Source: Cymbidium sinense | Taxonomy: Eukaryota > Streptophyta > Magnoliopsida > Asparagales > Orchidaceae | Reading direction: 5' to 3' | Assembly: GCA_021442155.1 (NCBI GenBank) | Contig: CM038221.1 | Span: 147,489,601 to 147,553,600 of the forward strand | DNA: 64,000 bases | Part shown: positions 35,133 through 48,600 of the stretch, in pieces | How positions within the stretch are numbered: position 1 is the first letter of the stretch | How the letters are laid out: every line of letters begins with the position of its first letter | The notes under the pieces: generated by a model | What the model was told of the DNA's origin: nothing | The model's input: only the letters and a program-made list of their open reading frames with translations | The model's database searches: none | Translations under genes and position numbers: made by a program

Positions 35133-36085
35133 TTGTTGTTGTCCTTGTAGCCGGTGTGGAGCTAGCACCTTCTCTTTGGTCCCCTCAAAGGGAAAGCTAT
35201 CTTGGCACCTGAGATAGTTTCCCCTACATTTTAGGTAGGTTTGGTTATTCTCCACCCTCACCCATACATGCATAAAAATAGAAGATCAAGTGACATCATG
35301 AGTGAGTAACCAAGGAGATCGATGCTACCTCCCACATTATCGAGGAAGGTACTCCACGAGGTCTCCCCTTTTCTTGGGTGGTAGCAGATTCCACCCCATC
35401 TCCAGTTTAGATGGAGAGGAGGATGTTAGGAGGAGTACAACACTACCTCCACCACCTGATGAGGCACTAGGGGAGAAAGCCTTATCGATCTCGATAATTC
35501 TTTGCCGTTGGCAAACTTCTGCAGTTGATGCATTGTTTGGCGAGGTTGTGATTCCCCACAGTGTCAATGTCCAGATCCACAAGGAGAGGGTTGTTGTGGG
35601 TAGAGCTACATCCTAAGTGGCCAGGAGATAGGGATTGAGGTACACGGGCAGTGGTGGCCTGTCATTGTTGATGATTCCCGATGAGAGAGAGCGTCATATT
35701 GATAGTATCCATCATCACCTATTCATGTTCCCCCTTCCACATTTCCTGCCAAGATCCAAAAGTCTGCATTTGGGGAGAGGAAATCCCCGTTGGTGATCCA
35801 ACTATGGCCTAAGAATTCCACTATATCTGTGCCATCAACTGAGGTTAGGTCGAGCTCCCCCATTTGACCTCCCACTTCAGCCATGGCAAAGAAGGAGGGG
35901 CAACCCAAAAGTGTCATCATTGTACTACTATCGTAGCTATCAGTAGCAGTAGAGAAAGGGGGAGTGATAGCACAGTTCCCATGGTTGACCCCTGAGAGCA
36001 CCCATTTAGGGTGTAAAGGATGCATAGAGTCAGAGAACACCTCATGTCGATGAATGTTTATGCCGCCCACTGAGTAGGAGACCAT
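35133..36085 (+). pseudogene. Decayed coding region between ORF1-like frame and gag, element 2
   Basis: Sequence relatively rich in G and C, with broken frames. The longest plus piece is 35302-35616 (104 codons; Arg/Ser-rich start, TLPPPPDEALGE in the middle). Another plus piece near 35741-35860 reads PAKIQKSAFGERKSPLVIQL. A minus-strand frame at 35723-36085 overlaps it and is more likely a shadow. Base composition suggests former coding sequence, but I recognise nothing. Confidence 0.35.
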
Positions 36086-36600
36086 TTTTTAGATGACATC
36101 CTAGAAGGCTACTTTGTCAAAAAGAAAAAACTTCTTAGGAGTGATCATTCAGATCAGGAAGAGGGTAGGGTAGCCTTTGACCCTGATGAGGATGATCTAT
36201 TTGAGGACTTAGTAGAAGTCCATATGGTCGATGAGACCATCGAGTTAGGAATGTATTATGGTTGAAGAGGATGACATCGCTCATTCAACCCAACACCACC
36301 TTCAACAGCTCAAGCAGAAGGAAGAGCAGGTCAATAGAATGGAGAGGAGGATTGAAGACCTATTAGCAGTAGTTCTTGCACTATAGAACCAATTTTATAG
36401 CCCAGTCCTATAGAGGCCAATCGGCCTGAGCTTCTACAAGTTTTAGCTCCTCCCAAGAGTGCATCTTCGGTAGATCAGGATAGTGGAAGCCTGCATATGA
36501 AGGTCATATAGTACCTCCGTGCAGGAGAAGGATATCAAATAAATGGTGGAATAGCAGGTGAGGGAAGCGTTGGCACAAGCCTAGGGTACTACATCCGTTT
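36086..36600 (+). pseudogene. Gag N-terminal acidic and coiled-coil segment, element 2
   Basis: Reads VKKKKLLRSDHSDQEEGRVA and DPDEDDLFEDLVEVHMVDE in one frame. Then, after a frame break, comes a helical Gln/Glu/Arg-rich stretch (HHLQQLKQKEEQVNRMERR) around 36290-36360. Order and character match the element 1 segment at 14114-14479. Broken by several stops. Confidence 0.55.
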
Positions 36601-37110
36601 CAAAGGGTAGACCTTACCATGAGGAATTTGACACAGTCCAGTATCCCAAAGGGTTTGTGCCACCTTCTTTCAAGATTTTTGATGGCAGTGGGAACCCTCG
36701 GCAACACATGGCACATTTCTGAGCTAGCTGTTGCAATGTCGATGGTAGCGATGCACTTCCTTTCTCATTCATCTTTCAAGGTTTGATTGGTATATAGAAC
36801 TGCCCAACAGTTCAGTAAAGACATTTTGAATTGGAGCAACTCTTCATTAAGAGGTTTGTTGGAGCTCAAAAAAGGGTGACTGTGGGTGATCTTATTGTAG
36901 CACAACAAAACCCAGGTGAGTCCCTCGTTGATTATATTCTTAGGTGGTGAAACTTGAGTATGAAATGCAAACCATAATTATCTAAACAACATGCCATAAA
37001 ATTCTTCTTAAGAATATTCATGGCCCATTGCTTTCATGCTCAAGTGATTTACTATCAAAACCTTTAAGAAGGTAATCAACAAGGTGGTTAGTCTACAAAG
37101 AGAAGCCAAA
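36601..37110 (+). pseudogene. Gag capsid-like domain, element 2
   Basis: In one frame (codons at positions 0 mod 3): SFKIFDGSGNPRQHMAHF from about 36666, then CCNVDGSDALPFSFIFQGL, LEQLFIKRFVGAQKRVTVGD, LIVAQQNPGESLVDYILRW and NLSMKCKP. This is the same Retrotrans_gag domain as at 14640-15165 but clearly diverged. It has stops at Arg/Trp/Gln-type positions, including one where WYTELP is expected. The product would have formed the virus-like particle; none can be made now. Confidence 0.8.
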
Positions 37111-37740
37111 TAGTTGCCTTTCCAAGACCAATCATCCAAGCTTAAACCACAGAAAGCTTTTAGAAGAAGCCGATGGCAGTGGCGTCAGTTGATAGGGGGA
37201 AGCAGCCAATTAAAGTTCAATTTGAGAGACCTAAAGCTTAGCGGCCTCCACATCCACATCCTCTACCACCATCTCAACCATCATACTGGCCACCACAGTC
37301 ACCTCAAAGGCCATCACCACCACCTCCTCAGCAGTATACTCAGTAGCAGTACTCATATCTGGTGCTAGGTAGCGATTATCCACCTACTCTTTTGGACAAA
37401 TTAAACAAGCCGTATTCATTTAAGAGGGAGGTAGTCTGGAAAATCTTTAAGAACCTCTTAAAAAATCCTAATTTCTAGCTACGAGAGCCTAAGAGGCGGA
37501 GGAAGTGGGCAAGAGTGATGATCTTAACTTTTTCCCCTACCATCGCATGTTAGGCCATATCTTAGAAGATTGCATCACTTTCAATGACTAGCTTGAGCAT
37601 AGCCACAAGTCGGGTGCCATAGTTATCCCTAAGGAATACTTGTTAGAACAACCATCTAGTTCTGTTAGAATAATCCTTGGGGATACATGTGATCCTCTTA
37701 AGATAAAAGAAGGTTGGGATATCTCCTTATCCTGAACCTC
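37111..37740 (+). pseudogene. Proline-rich linker and zinc-knuckle remnant, element 2
   Basis: A Pro/Gln/His-rich stretch around 37240-37345 (PPHPHPLPPSQPSYWPPQ, PSPPPPQQYTQ) is followed by KLNKPYSFKREVVWKIFKNL. The finger then reads FFPYHRMLGHILEDC at 37529-37573: both His and the last Cys remain, but the first Cys has become Phe (TTC where TGC is expected). Downstream comes IVIPKEYLLEQPSSSVRIIL. The finger of element 1 (15559-15600) is intact by comparison. Confidence 0.65.
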
Positions 37741-38338
37741 TAAAAAAAATTTTATAAGATCAAGAAACTCTCCTTGCAGATGCCAAAGGTAGCTCAAACC
37801 TCCAACATCAAGGAAGGTTTGTAAGTTGCCAAAGATAACTCAGAGAAGGTGGGAGCTCAACAGCAACATCAGCAATCCACACTTGCCCAGGATAGTCATG
37901 TAGCACAACCACCATCCAAGTCCAGCATTCCCTCCACCATTATAGCTGCCACTTCATCCAGCTCTTCTTCTAATAGGAGTGTTGTATCAGTAAATAAGGG
38001 CACTAAAACTCTTACCCACTTACTTTACTTGATTTCTATCATATACCTCCACCCAAAAAGAAATCAATGAAGAAAGCAGATTCAAAATCATACTTTCCTT
38101 TTATGAATCAATCGGGTTCACTCATTGAGATTCACTTGAGTCGGCTCCAGGATCTATAGAGATGTTATAGGTATGCATGAGCGGATAGAACTTTTGCAAA
38201 CCACATGTAGTAGTCAATCAACCTACACAGTGGTAAAGTTCTACCTCCTAGGGTAGCACCTCAAGATAAGGGTAAGCAAGTCATTGGTTCCAGTGAGCAG
38301 ATAGCCCTCCACAAGATGCTCCACTTATAGATATCCTT
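37741..38338 (+). pseudogene. Gag-protease linker, element 2
   Basis: Gln/Ser/Thr-rich sequence, open at 37849-38070 (QQQHQQSTL, AATSSSSSSNRS). It ends with SGKVLPPRVAPQDKGKQVIG, a motif shared with element 1 at about 16524-16590. No domain recognised. Confidence 0.5.
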
Positions 38339-38732
38339 GTGGAAGACCAACCTAGAGTTGATTACAACATTCTTGCTCATCTTAGAAAGTTGTCAATTAA
38401 GCTAAGCATATACAACACCCTTATCTTATCCAAAGAGATGAGGGAATCTCTAATCAAGGCCTTACTTGATCCAAAGATATGCTTAACTCAATTGATCGCA
38501 TCTAATGAGGAGGCACATTGCTCGATCGATAACTTAGGACTTACATTTAATGATGAAGACTTGCTTCTAAGGATGATTGAGCCTAACCGTCCCCTCTACA
38601 TCACAGTGGATATGGGTAGATTCAGACTATCAAGGGTGTTGGTTGACCCTGGTGCAGCAGTCAATATTATGAGTTTAAGAACCCTTGCCTACTTGAGGAT
38701 CGACATCTCCAAACTCCAAAAGAAAAGATAAT
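38339..38732 (+). pseudogene. Aspartic protease (PR), element 2, cut by LTR C
   Basis: One open frame of 130 codons. It starts at a GTG and carries VDYNILAHLRKLSIKLSIYN, FNDEDLLLRMIEPNRPLYIT and VLVDPGAAVNIMSLRTLAYL. The active-site Asp is codon 38645-38647 in an intact D-P-G-A motif, unlike element 1. The frame ends within the post-catalytic segment ISKLQKK where LTR C begins at 38733. The remaining half of the protease and all of pol are absent from the window on this element's side. The open frame suggests that this copy was less decayed when interrupted. Confidence 0.8.
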
Positions 38733-41700
38733 TGTTGACCTCACTTTTGGAGTGAGCTCTCAACTTCCTCATCATAGGTCTAGGACTCTAATAGACACTA
38801 AGAGTTCCTTAGTCTTAAGACACTTCTAGTGATTAGGTGAACAACCTAACCTGAGACTTAGAAGAGTTAACCATAGGATAGGTTGTGCCTTGATTTAGGA
38901 GGACTTGCCTCTATAAAACCAATCCTTGCTTCCTTCTTTCAAACCAATCCTCAAATTCAAATTCAAATTCCAAAATCAAATCCAACTATCCAATGATTGA
39001 AATCCATGGCTAAATTCAAACTCTAAATTCCTTCCTAAGCCCTTTTGATTTTACCTTATGGACTTAGCCTTAACCAAATCCAAATCAACCCAATCCAATT
39101 GATTTTCTCAAATCAAATTACAAATCATGAATCAATTCCAAAATCTAAATGATTGAAACCCATGATTAAGCCCAAATTCCAAAATCTTTCCCTAAGCCAT
39201 ATGAACCACCTTCATATGCTTAGCCAAAACTCCTTCAAACCAACTCAAGCTTGGTTGATTTTTTTTATAAATCAATCATTCCTTCATTTATATTCATAAA
39301 TATAAATGAAATCTAAATTCAAACCCTTCAAATCAAATAAAAACAAATCAAACTAAATCAAGACCATTCTTAAGCCATATGGACCCACCTCCATAAACCT
39401 AATCAAATCTTATTCCAAATCAACCCAAACATGATTGATTCTTTTATAAATCAATCATTCCTTCATTTATACTCATAAATCTAATTGAAACCCACCCAAT
39501 GACCAAAAATAAATCAAACCAAATCAAAACCCAAGTTAGCCCTTTTGACCTACATTCCCAAGCTTAATCAAATTTGCTTCCAAATCACTCCAAACTCTAG
39601 TGATTTTCTCATAACCCATTTATATCTTCATTTATATTCACAAACATAAATGAAATATAAATTCAAATGACCAAAACAAAACTCAAATCAAACCAAATTC
39701 TCAATTTTATCCCTTTTAGCCAAACTTTTGAACTTGGTTAAATGACATCTAAATCAACTCAAAACTCATGAATTTCTTCATGATTGATTCATTCTTCAAT
39801 CATTGACCCAAATATAAACATAAACACCATTATCAAACCAAATCCAAGTCAACCCAAATCAAGCCCAAGTTAACCCTTTTGAATTGAAATTATCATATGA
39901 ACCAAAACCCATTTGGCTCCAAACCAATTGCAATTGGATTATATTTCAATCCTAAGCTCATATGTGGGTTTAACTAAACTTGAATCAAACCTTGATCAAG
40001 CTAATTGACTCATTTAGGCTCACTTGACCTAAAGTGACCTAAAAGATCTTTTAGAGCTAAGTTCTAATCTAACCCAAATTGGATTGAACTAAACTTATCT
40101 AAACCTTAATCATGATCAACAATCATCATGGTGTGATCAACCACCTTGAATTGGGTCAAACCAAGTCAAACATAGCCTTTGACCAAGTCAACATTTAGCC
40201 CAAATGAAACAAAACTAGCCAAAATCCATCATATGCCAAATTTATTGAAACCATTGACCCAAACCCATTCATAATCAATGATTGAACATGACCAAACCAT
40301 CAATTGAGCCAAACCAAGCTAATTGGCCACTTGACCCAAGTTGACCTAAATTGACCTAAAAATCCAAAATGGGTCAAATCATGATTTAACCCAAATTGAT
40401 TGCAACCAATGGCTCAAGTTCATTCCAAATCACTTATTAAACTTGACCAAAGCCATGATTGAGCCCAAGTTGACCAATTGGTCAACTTGACTAACCCAAA
40501 TTGACCTAAAGGTCAAATTGACCAAAATTCAAATTAATTCTAAATTAAACCAAACCAAATCCTACAATTATTTTCAATCAACCAATTGAACTTGACTTAA
40601 CACCTAACCCAATTTGGTCAAATTGTCAAATTGGTCAACTTGACCAATTTGACCCTTTTGAATCCAAATGAGTCAAAAACCTAGGCCAAACCAATCCAAA
40701 TTAATTGAACCAAAACATCCCAAATCATCATATGAACCAAACCGAAGCCTTGGTTTGACCTAATTTGACCAATTGGTCAACCCAACTCAACTTAATAAGA
40801 AGCCAAATCACACAAACTTATGGACCCAGGACTTGACAACTAATTAATTCATTCCCAATCAAAAAGCCAAGTGGGCCCCACAAAGGGATTAACCATCAAA
40901 CCATGGGATTTAAACCTTAAAACCAATGGATCCAAGCCAAGTCAACTTTCTCCATCCCATCATTAGCACTCCATGGAACCTTCTCGACCCACCTAGCCAC
41001 CTAGGTCGAGGACCTTTGGGAGGTGAGTTGACTCACCTCCAACAATGAAATTGGATCCAAACCTTTGCATCCTTGCACATGGGTCCATGGCCTCCCATCA
41101 TTCCTCCCACCATGCCTTGATGGAGACAAATCCGTAGGACGGCTGAGCGGTAAATAGTGCACACCATGTCCATCATGGGAAATTGAGGGTATACCCCTCA
41201 ATTCAAACATTCCATAGACACTTAATCAGAAGCCATTTCAAATCACAAGTGATTCCAAGCCTTCCCCGAGCACTCCAAAATTCAAATTTCCATTCCGCAA
41301 AATAGGGAAATCTCAATCCATACTACTCCCTTTGTAATCAAACCCAAATTCTTGTTCACACCATCACCACACTTCATAACCAAAAACCAATTCCAAGCTC
41401 CCATGTATGAGTGTCAGTTCGATGAGAGCCTTTGTGTGCATGGATTGGTCAACTGAGCATTCCACACCAAATCAAGCTCAAAGCTCTTTAATGCCTGCTC
41501 TTAGAAGCTACCTGGTGTTCATCTGGACATTAGCTCCGGTGAGGTAATTTCTCAAACTGAGCCTTGTATGGAAAAGTGTCTTGGTCCTTTGTGAAGTAAA
41601 TTCAAATTTCATGGAAAATTGACCATTAGATGGGTGTGTCTCCCTTCCCCGAAGGTGTGGGAAGAATTTGGAGACAATCCAAGCTTGGGTGAGCTCGGAT

Positions 41701-44700
41701 CGAGTGAGGGAAGATAGACATCATCCATCTTTTATCATTCATGAATGGGATAGATCATGAGCCATCCATCCCGCATGATTGAGATGAATGGCTCTGATCA
41801 AATCCCATGATAGAGCCTTTGATTCCTTTTCTAAATTGCAGATCAAACATGGCCATCCGATCTTAGATCGATGGTCCTGAAAGCGTGTCCATGCGGTTGA
41901 GTCGTCGTAGATGTGACTACAAAATGTAATCACCACATGGGCGTGTCGCGTGTCACCACATGGCGGATTAAGGCTTTAATTAGGCTAATTAATTAGTTTT
42001 AATCCCAAAATTTTTAAAATCATAACTAATTGTAGAAAATCCAAAAATACAAACTTAGGCTCATTTTGAAGATATTTAGTAGAATCTAGAAAATTATAAT
42101 TAATTGATTTTAAATAGTGATTTTGGCTTAATTAAGGTTTTATCAAAATTTTTAGATTACACTTTAATTAAGCACTCAATTAATCTCAATTTTTTGTGGA
42201 TGTTTAGGGAGATGATCTCTATATTTTTAGGATTTTATTAATTGCTTAATTAGGGAAATCACTTGATTAAGCCCTAATCACTCTCTTAATCTAATTAATC
42301 ATAATTAATGGATGAACATTAACTTGATTAATCATTCAAATATAATTACCTCTCTTGAACAATAAGATAACTTAGGGAATGTGATAGGGGATACTTTTCC
42401 TAATTCATTTCCTAAGTCTTCTTTATCTTTAAAAATCAAATTAATTAATGATTAATGGAATGATTAATTGATTAATTAAGTGATTAATCTTCAAAATAAG
42501 AAAATCAAAATCTAATTGAATGTTAAAAATGATTTAGGGATTAGGATTGGGGCCTTATCTTTTATCCTTTCCCCTAAGTCAATTTCATCATTCAAATTAA
42601 AATATAACCAAAGTGTTTAATCAATTAATTAAAGGCTTAATGAAATTTAAATTAAAATTAATTCATCCACACCTAAGCAACCCTTTAATTGATTTTGGGT
42701 AGCTCCTTGGGTGTTCAATAACCCAAGGTGAGAGATAATGAAATTATGGTTGGCTCACATGTGTGAGAAAATCATAAAAGTAATTAAGTGGGATCCCTTA
42801 AGCTTAATTAACTATTAATCATAAGCCAATTGCATTAGTTTCATTTCTTAGGAGCATTATAAATTTACTTTTCATGTGGTTGCATATCATATTGGCTTAT
42901 TATTAATTAGTTAATTAACTTAAGTGATATAGGTAAGGGTTAATTAATTCATTTAATTCATACCTTAACCTAATTAAAATATAAAATCAACTTAAATATT
43001 CTTCATTAAAAAAATTAATTCACACATGGGGAATTGGGTTAGGATTAGCAAACCTCTCATATTTCTAAATCAAATCAAACTCAAATTAAAATGTCTTTAA
43101 AGAATTTTGGTTTATTTTAAATAGCCTTATTTAATATGATTATCCTTAGGAATTAATTGGGGTGAATGAAATCATGTGCTTACATTCCTTTATTTCTTTC
43201 CAATCATGCTAAATATTGCTTGCCATATGAAATCATGCATTCATTTCTTTTAAAATTAATTAAATGAAATATTTTCTTTTATGTCAAATTGCATGTGTTG
43301 ACTTAAATTAAAAATGAGTGGCTATTATCACTATTAAATCAAAAGCTATTTTCAAAACCTATAAATAAATTATTATAAATAGAGTAATGTTAATTACAAA
43401 TATCTATAAGCTTGCATGTGATGATAGTATAAGATGTGTAATATGAGGTTCTCTTTCCCTATCTTAACATGGATTCACATAGGATTTGCAAGATGTGAAA
43501 TATAAGTCCATCACAACATTTGCCTAAAATCTATTCCTGTGCATCTTCATGTTAAGACATAGGAAGAATTTCATATCACATATGTAAATCACATAATCAA
43601 CTCAAACATGATTTTTGCATGATTCCCTATTCATGTGGTTCTTTTTGTACATTCATATGTATCTGAGAAAAGTGGTATATTAGTCTAAACATCCCAAGGC
43701 TGTGAGGCTTTAAGTTGCCCTAAGTAGGTCTTGTACCTTACACCCCTGGTGTAGAAAATAATGGTGTCGTACTCACTTAAAACTTTTATACATATGTATG
43801 TATGATGTGGCCAATGAATAAGAATCACAAATCAAATTAAATCATAACTTTTGCATGGGTTTTCTTATCCTTATGGTTATTCATACATTTACATGTATAA
43901 AAAAAGTGGTATATTATATCCAGGATTTGAGGCTTTAAGTAGCCCTAGTAGTCTTGTACCCTGCATGGTAGAAAATAATGGCGATGTACTCACTTAAAAC
44001 TTTTATACATGTGAATGTCTATTTAGCTAATGGATGGAAAATCCCTATTTTTTATATAATAAAGACATGCATTCATAATTCGATCAACAAATGAAATATT
44101 TAAATTCAAAACACATTTCTTGGCATTCATCATCAAAGTATGCTAAGACTTACATTGCATATATAGGTATGCTTAGGATTATTCATGTGCATGATATACA
44201 TGATGGAAAGAAATGAATGAATGTGTGTTATGTGATAGTAATCCATTCTAATTAATCCTTAGTTGCCTTTCTATTGAATAAGGTTATTTAGGGTGAACCT
44301 AAACTTAGGGTTAAATAAAACACATAATAAGCCATTCATTAAAGAAAACTAAGCTAATTAACTTTCCTTAGAAATGACTTAAGGTAGGGATAAAGAGAGA
44401 TTCCCTCTCTTTCTTCTCTTTATAACACTTAGTTGCTAAGTGTAGGCTATATGAAACAAAAGAAAACACTAAGTAAAATCTTCAAATCAATTAAACCACT
44501 TAAAGAAATCAACCCTTTTATAAATTAAATCCCCCACACTTAGCAAATCATAACCCTAAAACTTGGTGAGGACATGCCACACAAGCCTTAACACATACAC
44601 ATTAGATTAAGTTATCATTTCTAGCTTTATGTTAGGACGGTGCATGATTTGATGTATGTTTGATTTGTGATGTATTATTTTAGACTAGATGTTATGGTGT

Positions 44701-45670
44701 ATGTGCGTAGTCTAGATGTTAGGTCAACATTAGCCTAATCTTGTTTTATCTAAGGTCATGCTTGTAATAAAATATAAATACTTTTGTTGCAAGTTGCTTA
44801 GCCCTAAGCATAGCCCAAGTTAGGATAGGTGGACTTGGTTACCCATGTGTGCTAAATTACAAATTATAACATCTTAGGTTGTATGGTGTGTTTAGCTAAC
44901 ACTTGTATTGTAGGTATAGCTAGATTTACTTTACTTCTCTTTTAATATAATTTTTGCATTAGGATTAGGATAAGTTTTATAAAGGATTAGGATGAACATT
45001 GGTTATAAGACCAAGTCTTATACACAATGTGATACCTTTGGAGCAAACAACATCCCAACCAAACCAAGATAAAGAAAGAAATGGAGCAAATCAAAATGAA
45101 GAAATGAAGGATGAAGAGTGAAGAATGGAGGATGAAGGATGAAGACCCCACACTTATCATTTTATAATTGTAATATTCTTTCCATCGATGTATAAGGGTA
45201 GCTTCGCTACCCACATTTCTTTTTTTGGGTTGTCTGGTACCCAAGCATCGACCTCTTATTCTTTTGATAGCTTTATAGAATTATTTGATGTGTTTAGCTT
45301 GTGCATTAAATAATATGTCTTTTCATAGTTTCTTTATGATTGGTGATTGTTGTATGATTAGGCTCTTAGGATGAAAATAAATTTTCTATCCCTAACAACT
45401 CATAATAATAAAATAATTCATAACCTCACATAAAAAAGCCTAGCATTAACTCAATATAATAAAATATTTAGCAACCCCTTATTTGGATGATTATGTATAA
45501 TATCATGCATATCATATTCTTTCACTCTTGTTAAGAGAGGGCTTCCATCTGTGCTAGAGAATAAAGGCTTAACTTGTAAGAGCCTTTTATGGAAAGACAC
45601 CTCTTTCTCTTTTGATTTGGCCCATAATCAATTTCTCATGCATTTAGGCATACAAAATCTCATAGCCTGT
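38733..45670 (+). mobile_element. LTR C: 5'-complete, 3'-truncated LTR inserted in the element 2 protease
   Basis: It begins TGTTGACCTCACTTTTGGAG with the canonical TG. It resembles LTR A in landmark order: TTGAC-rich region 40000-40800, GC-richer block 41640-41965, two TAGTCTGGAC-type blocks (43680 and 43917), TATAAG at 45191. It stops near 45670, about 0.9 kb before the expected LTR end, exactly where the reversed LTR D begins. A full copy would be close to 7.9 kb, like LTR A. Confidence 0.8.
45060..45215 (+). promoter_or_regulatory. Candidate LTR core promoter (LTR C)
   Basis: A long GA-rich tract (about 45065-45145), then TATAAG (45191-45196) and the perfect dyad GGGTAGC-TTC-GCTACCC (45196-45212). 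This copy has the longest stem of the family at this place. Confidence 0.45.
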
Positions 45671-48600
45671 TGTGGTGTTTTTATTATTTTCAATATTGGA
45701 GTGCTGAAAATTATTATTGGTACACCACGTAGATCCATAAATGTACTCATTAAAGTGATCGGGTATGACATTAAGGAATAGTGTACTATCTCGAAATAAA
45801 TTAGTACCTATAATGGACCTAATCTAATGAGGACTCATAAGGACAATGGGTCTTATGTAGATCTTTCCACTTTACATGGAAAAGTAAAGTAGGGTTTATT
45901 TAAACGGTTTGTTAAGTTCCCTATGGAGGCAAGTCCCAGTTAGTACATCTAAGGAATGAGATTCAGACACTTGATTAAGATAAATGATCATTGTCTCAGA
46001 TTTCAAAGATATATCAACAAATTGGTTATTTTTGGAAGATCAAGTGGGATTGATCAAAAGGAGGAGTTATTATACCAAAGGAAAATGAGTGGGGATGCTC
46101 ATGTATAAATATGATAGAGAAACCTAGTGAGCATCCAAACTATCCATGGTTGGGCTTTATATTTTGAAATTTGAAGAATTATATGTTTGAGTTGAATTTT
46201 TATTATCAATCAGGCTTATAATTCCCCAACAGATCATGAAATACTTAAGGGGTGAGGATTTATGCTTAATAAGAAAAATAACAACCTCATCCTAAATCTA
46301 GGGAGCTTTGGCGAAAACCACCTAAATCTAAGGTGAAAATGGGTATATGGTTTACCTCCAGAGAGGATAGATCACCATTATTGGACTTACAACCCAGGGG
46401 TGGCCTAACTAACTCCTACATTTTAAATACATGTAGGCAAGTCTTATGCTTTGCAAAATAGCTAGGCTGTTATTTATTTAGAAAGGAGATTAAGTCCTTA
46501 AACATACTCCCTAAGAGACTAGATCATGAAGGGCATGAATAAATGACTTAATCTAATGTAAATTTTGTTAAGTTTTAATTTTTATTTTTAGACATTTTGA
46601 TTTGACATGGGCTATGTGATTTCATATGCCTAATGCATGAGAAGATTGATTATGGGCCAAAATTAAAAGGAAGGAGGTGTGTTTCCACCATGACTCCTAG
46701 AGGTCAAGCCATTTCTCTAAAGGTGGAAGCTCCATTGCTTAAAGTGAGCAATACATATATGATTTTAGCATGATGTAGACCAACATCCATAAGGTTACTA
46801 AATCTTTATTATCTTGATTCATGTCCTAGGCTTTAGGTGAGGTTATGAGTTATTTAGTTTAATTTTAATTTGATTAATTGGATAAAAAATTTATTTTTCT
46901 TAAAAGTCTAATCGCATCCAGGCCATTCAACAACCATCAAGCAATTAAGAAACTAAGAAAATCATGCCATCCTAATTGTGCAATCATAAAAAAAATATCA
47001 ATCAATTTATAGAATTAGCGCAAAAGAATAAGAGAGATGTGGTCGTTCCACCAAATGAAAGGAATGTGGGTAGCTGAGCTCTACCCTTATACAACCTGGA
47101 TTACAAATGAATAATTATATTTTAGAAGAAATTCATGTGATGGGGGTCTTCATTCTTCATTTCTTTATTTCTTCCTTTCTTCATTTCTTTCTTTCTCCAT
47201 TTCTTTCTTTCTTCATTTGACCTGGGATGTAGTTTGCTCCAAGGCTTCACATGGTACACAAGACATGATCTTATAACCAATGTTCATCCTTAATTCTCCC
47301 ATAACATTCATTCCAAATCTTAATTGCAAAATTTATATTAAAATGGGAAAGATAAATCTAACTAAACATGCAAAATAGAGATTAGCTAAACATACCACAC
47401 AACCCAAGTAGTTATATGAATAATTTAGACTTAGCACCCCCCACACATGGGTAACCAAGTCCACTGTTCTAAGTTATGCTTAGGGGTATAAGCAACCTAC
47501 ACGCATTTATATTTTTATTACTAGCCCCTTAAGCACAACCTCCTCGAAATATGATTATCTAGATCACCCCATCATCAGAATGCATACACCCTAACATCCA
47601 GTTTAAAAAATATTACATCACCAAATAAAACCAGGCATCAAACCATGCACCGCCCTAACATAGAGCTAGAAATGGTGACTTAGCCTAATGTGTGTGTCAT
47701 TTAAGGCTTGTGTGGCATGTCTTAGCTAGGCTTTTAAGGTTGAAATTTCCTAAGTGTGAAGGATTCAATTTAGAGGCTGGTTTCATTTTAAGTGATTTAG
47801 TTGATTTGTCAATTTTTAGTTGATGATTTGATTTAGTTTGAATGAACCTACACTTAGTTACTAAATGTTATGAAGAGAAGAAAAGAGAAGAGAACTCTTT
47901 CATCCCTACCTTAAAACATTTCTAAGGTAGATTGATTGATGAATTTCCTTTAGTGAATGTTTTATTATGTATTTTAATTAACCCTAAGTTTAGATTTGCT
48001 CTAAATAGCCCTATTTAATAAGAAAGGCATCTTAGGATTAGTTAAGGTGGATTACTATCACATGACACACAACCATTTATTTCTTTCCACCATGTATACC
48101 ATGCATATGAATGAACCTAAGCATACCTATACATGCAATGCAAATTTTAGCACACTTTGATGATGAATGCTAAGAGATATGATTTGAAAATTTGGATGTT
48201 CCATTGATGCATGTTTTTATTATGTAGAAAAGAGAGATTTTTCCATCCTTTAACATAATGCACGTCCACATGTATAAAAGACATAAATGAGTATGACGCC
48301 ATTATTTTCTACACCAAGGTAAGTACATGACTAGGGCTACTTAAAACCTCATGACCCTGGATGTCCAGACTAATATACCACTTTTCTTAAATACATGTAA
48401 ATGTACAAAAAGAAACAAATGGATGAAGAATCATGCAAAATATTTTTGTTTGTTTGATTTGGTTGTATAATTTACATGTGTAAATGTGAAGATCCTTAAG
48501 TCATAACATAGAAATGCATAGAATAGATTTAAGCAAGTGTTGTGTTCTTTTCAAATGAACTATACACTTTGCAAATCTATTCAAATCCATGTTAAGAGAA

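Noticed and set aside
35723..36085. 120-codon minus-strand frame in element 2
   Set aside because: It lies opposite the decayed plus-strand coding region of an element that is plus throughout. Composition explains the open frame better than an antisense gene, although some elements do carry antisense ORFs.
38690..38732. 3' LTR boundary of element 2 at LTR C
   Set aside because: LTR C starts inside protease codons with no polypurine tract, so it is an insertion.
45060..45250. 85-codon minus-strand frame with a hydrophobic run
   Set aside because: The hydrophobic residues come from reading the GA-rich tract on the opposite strand.
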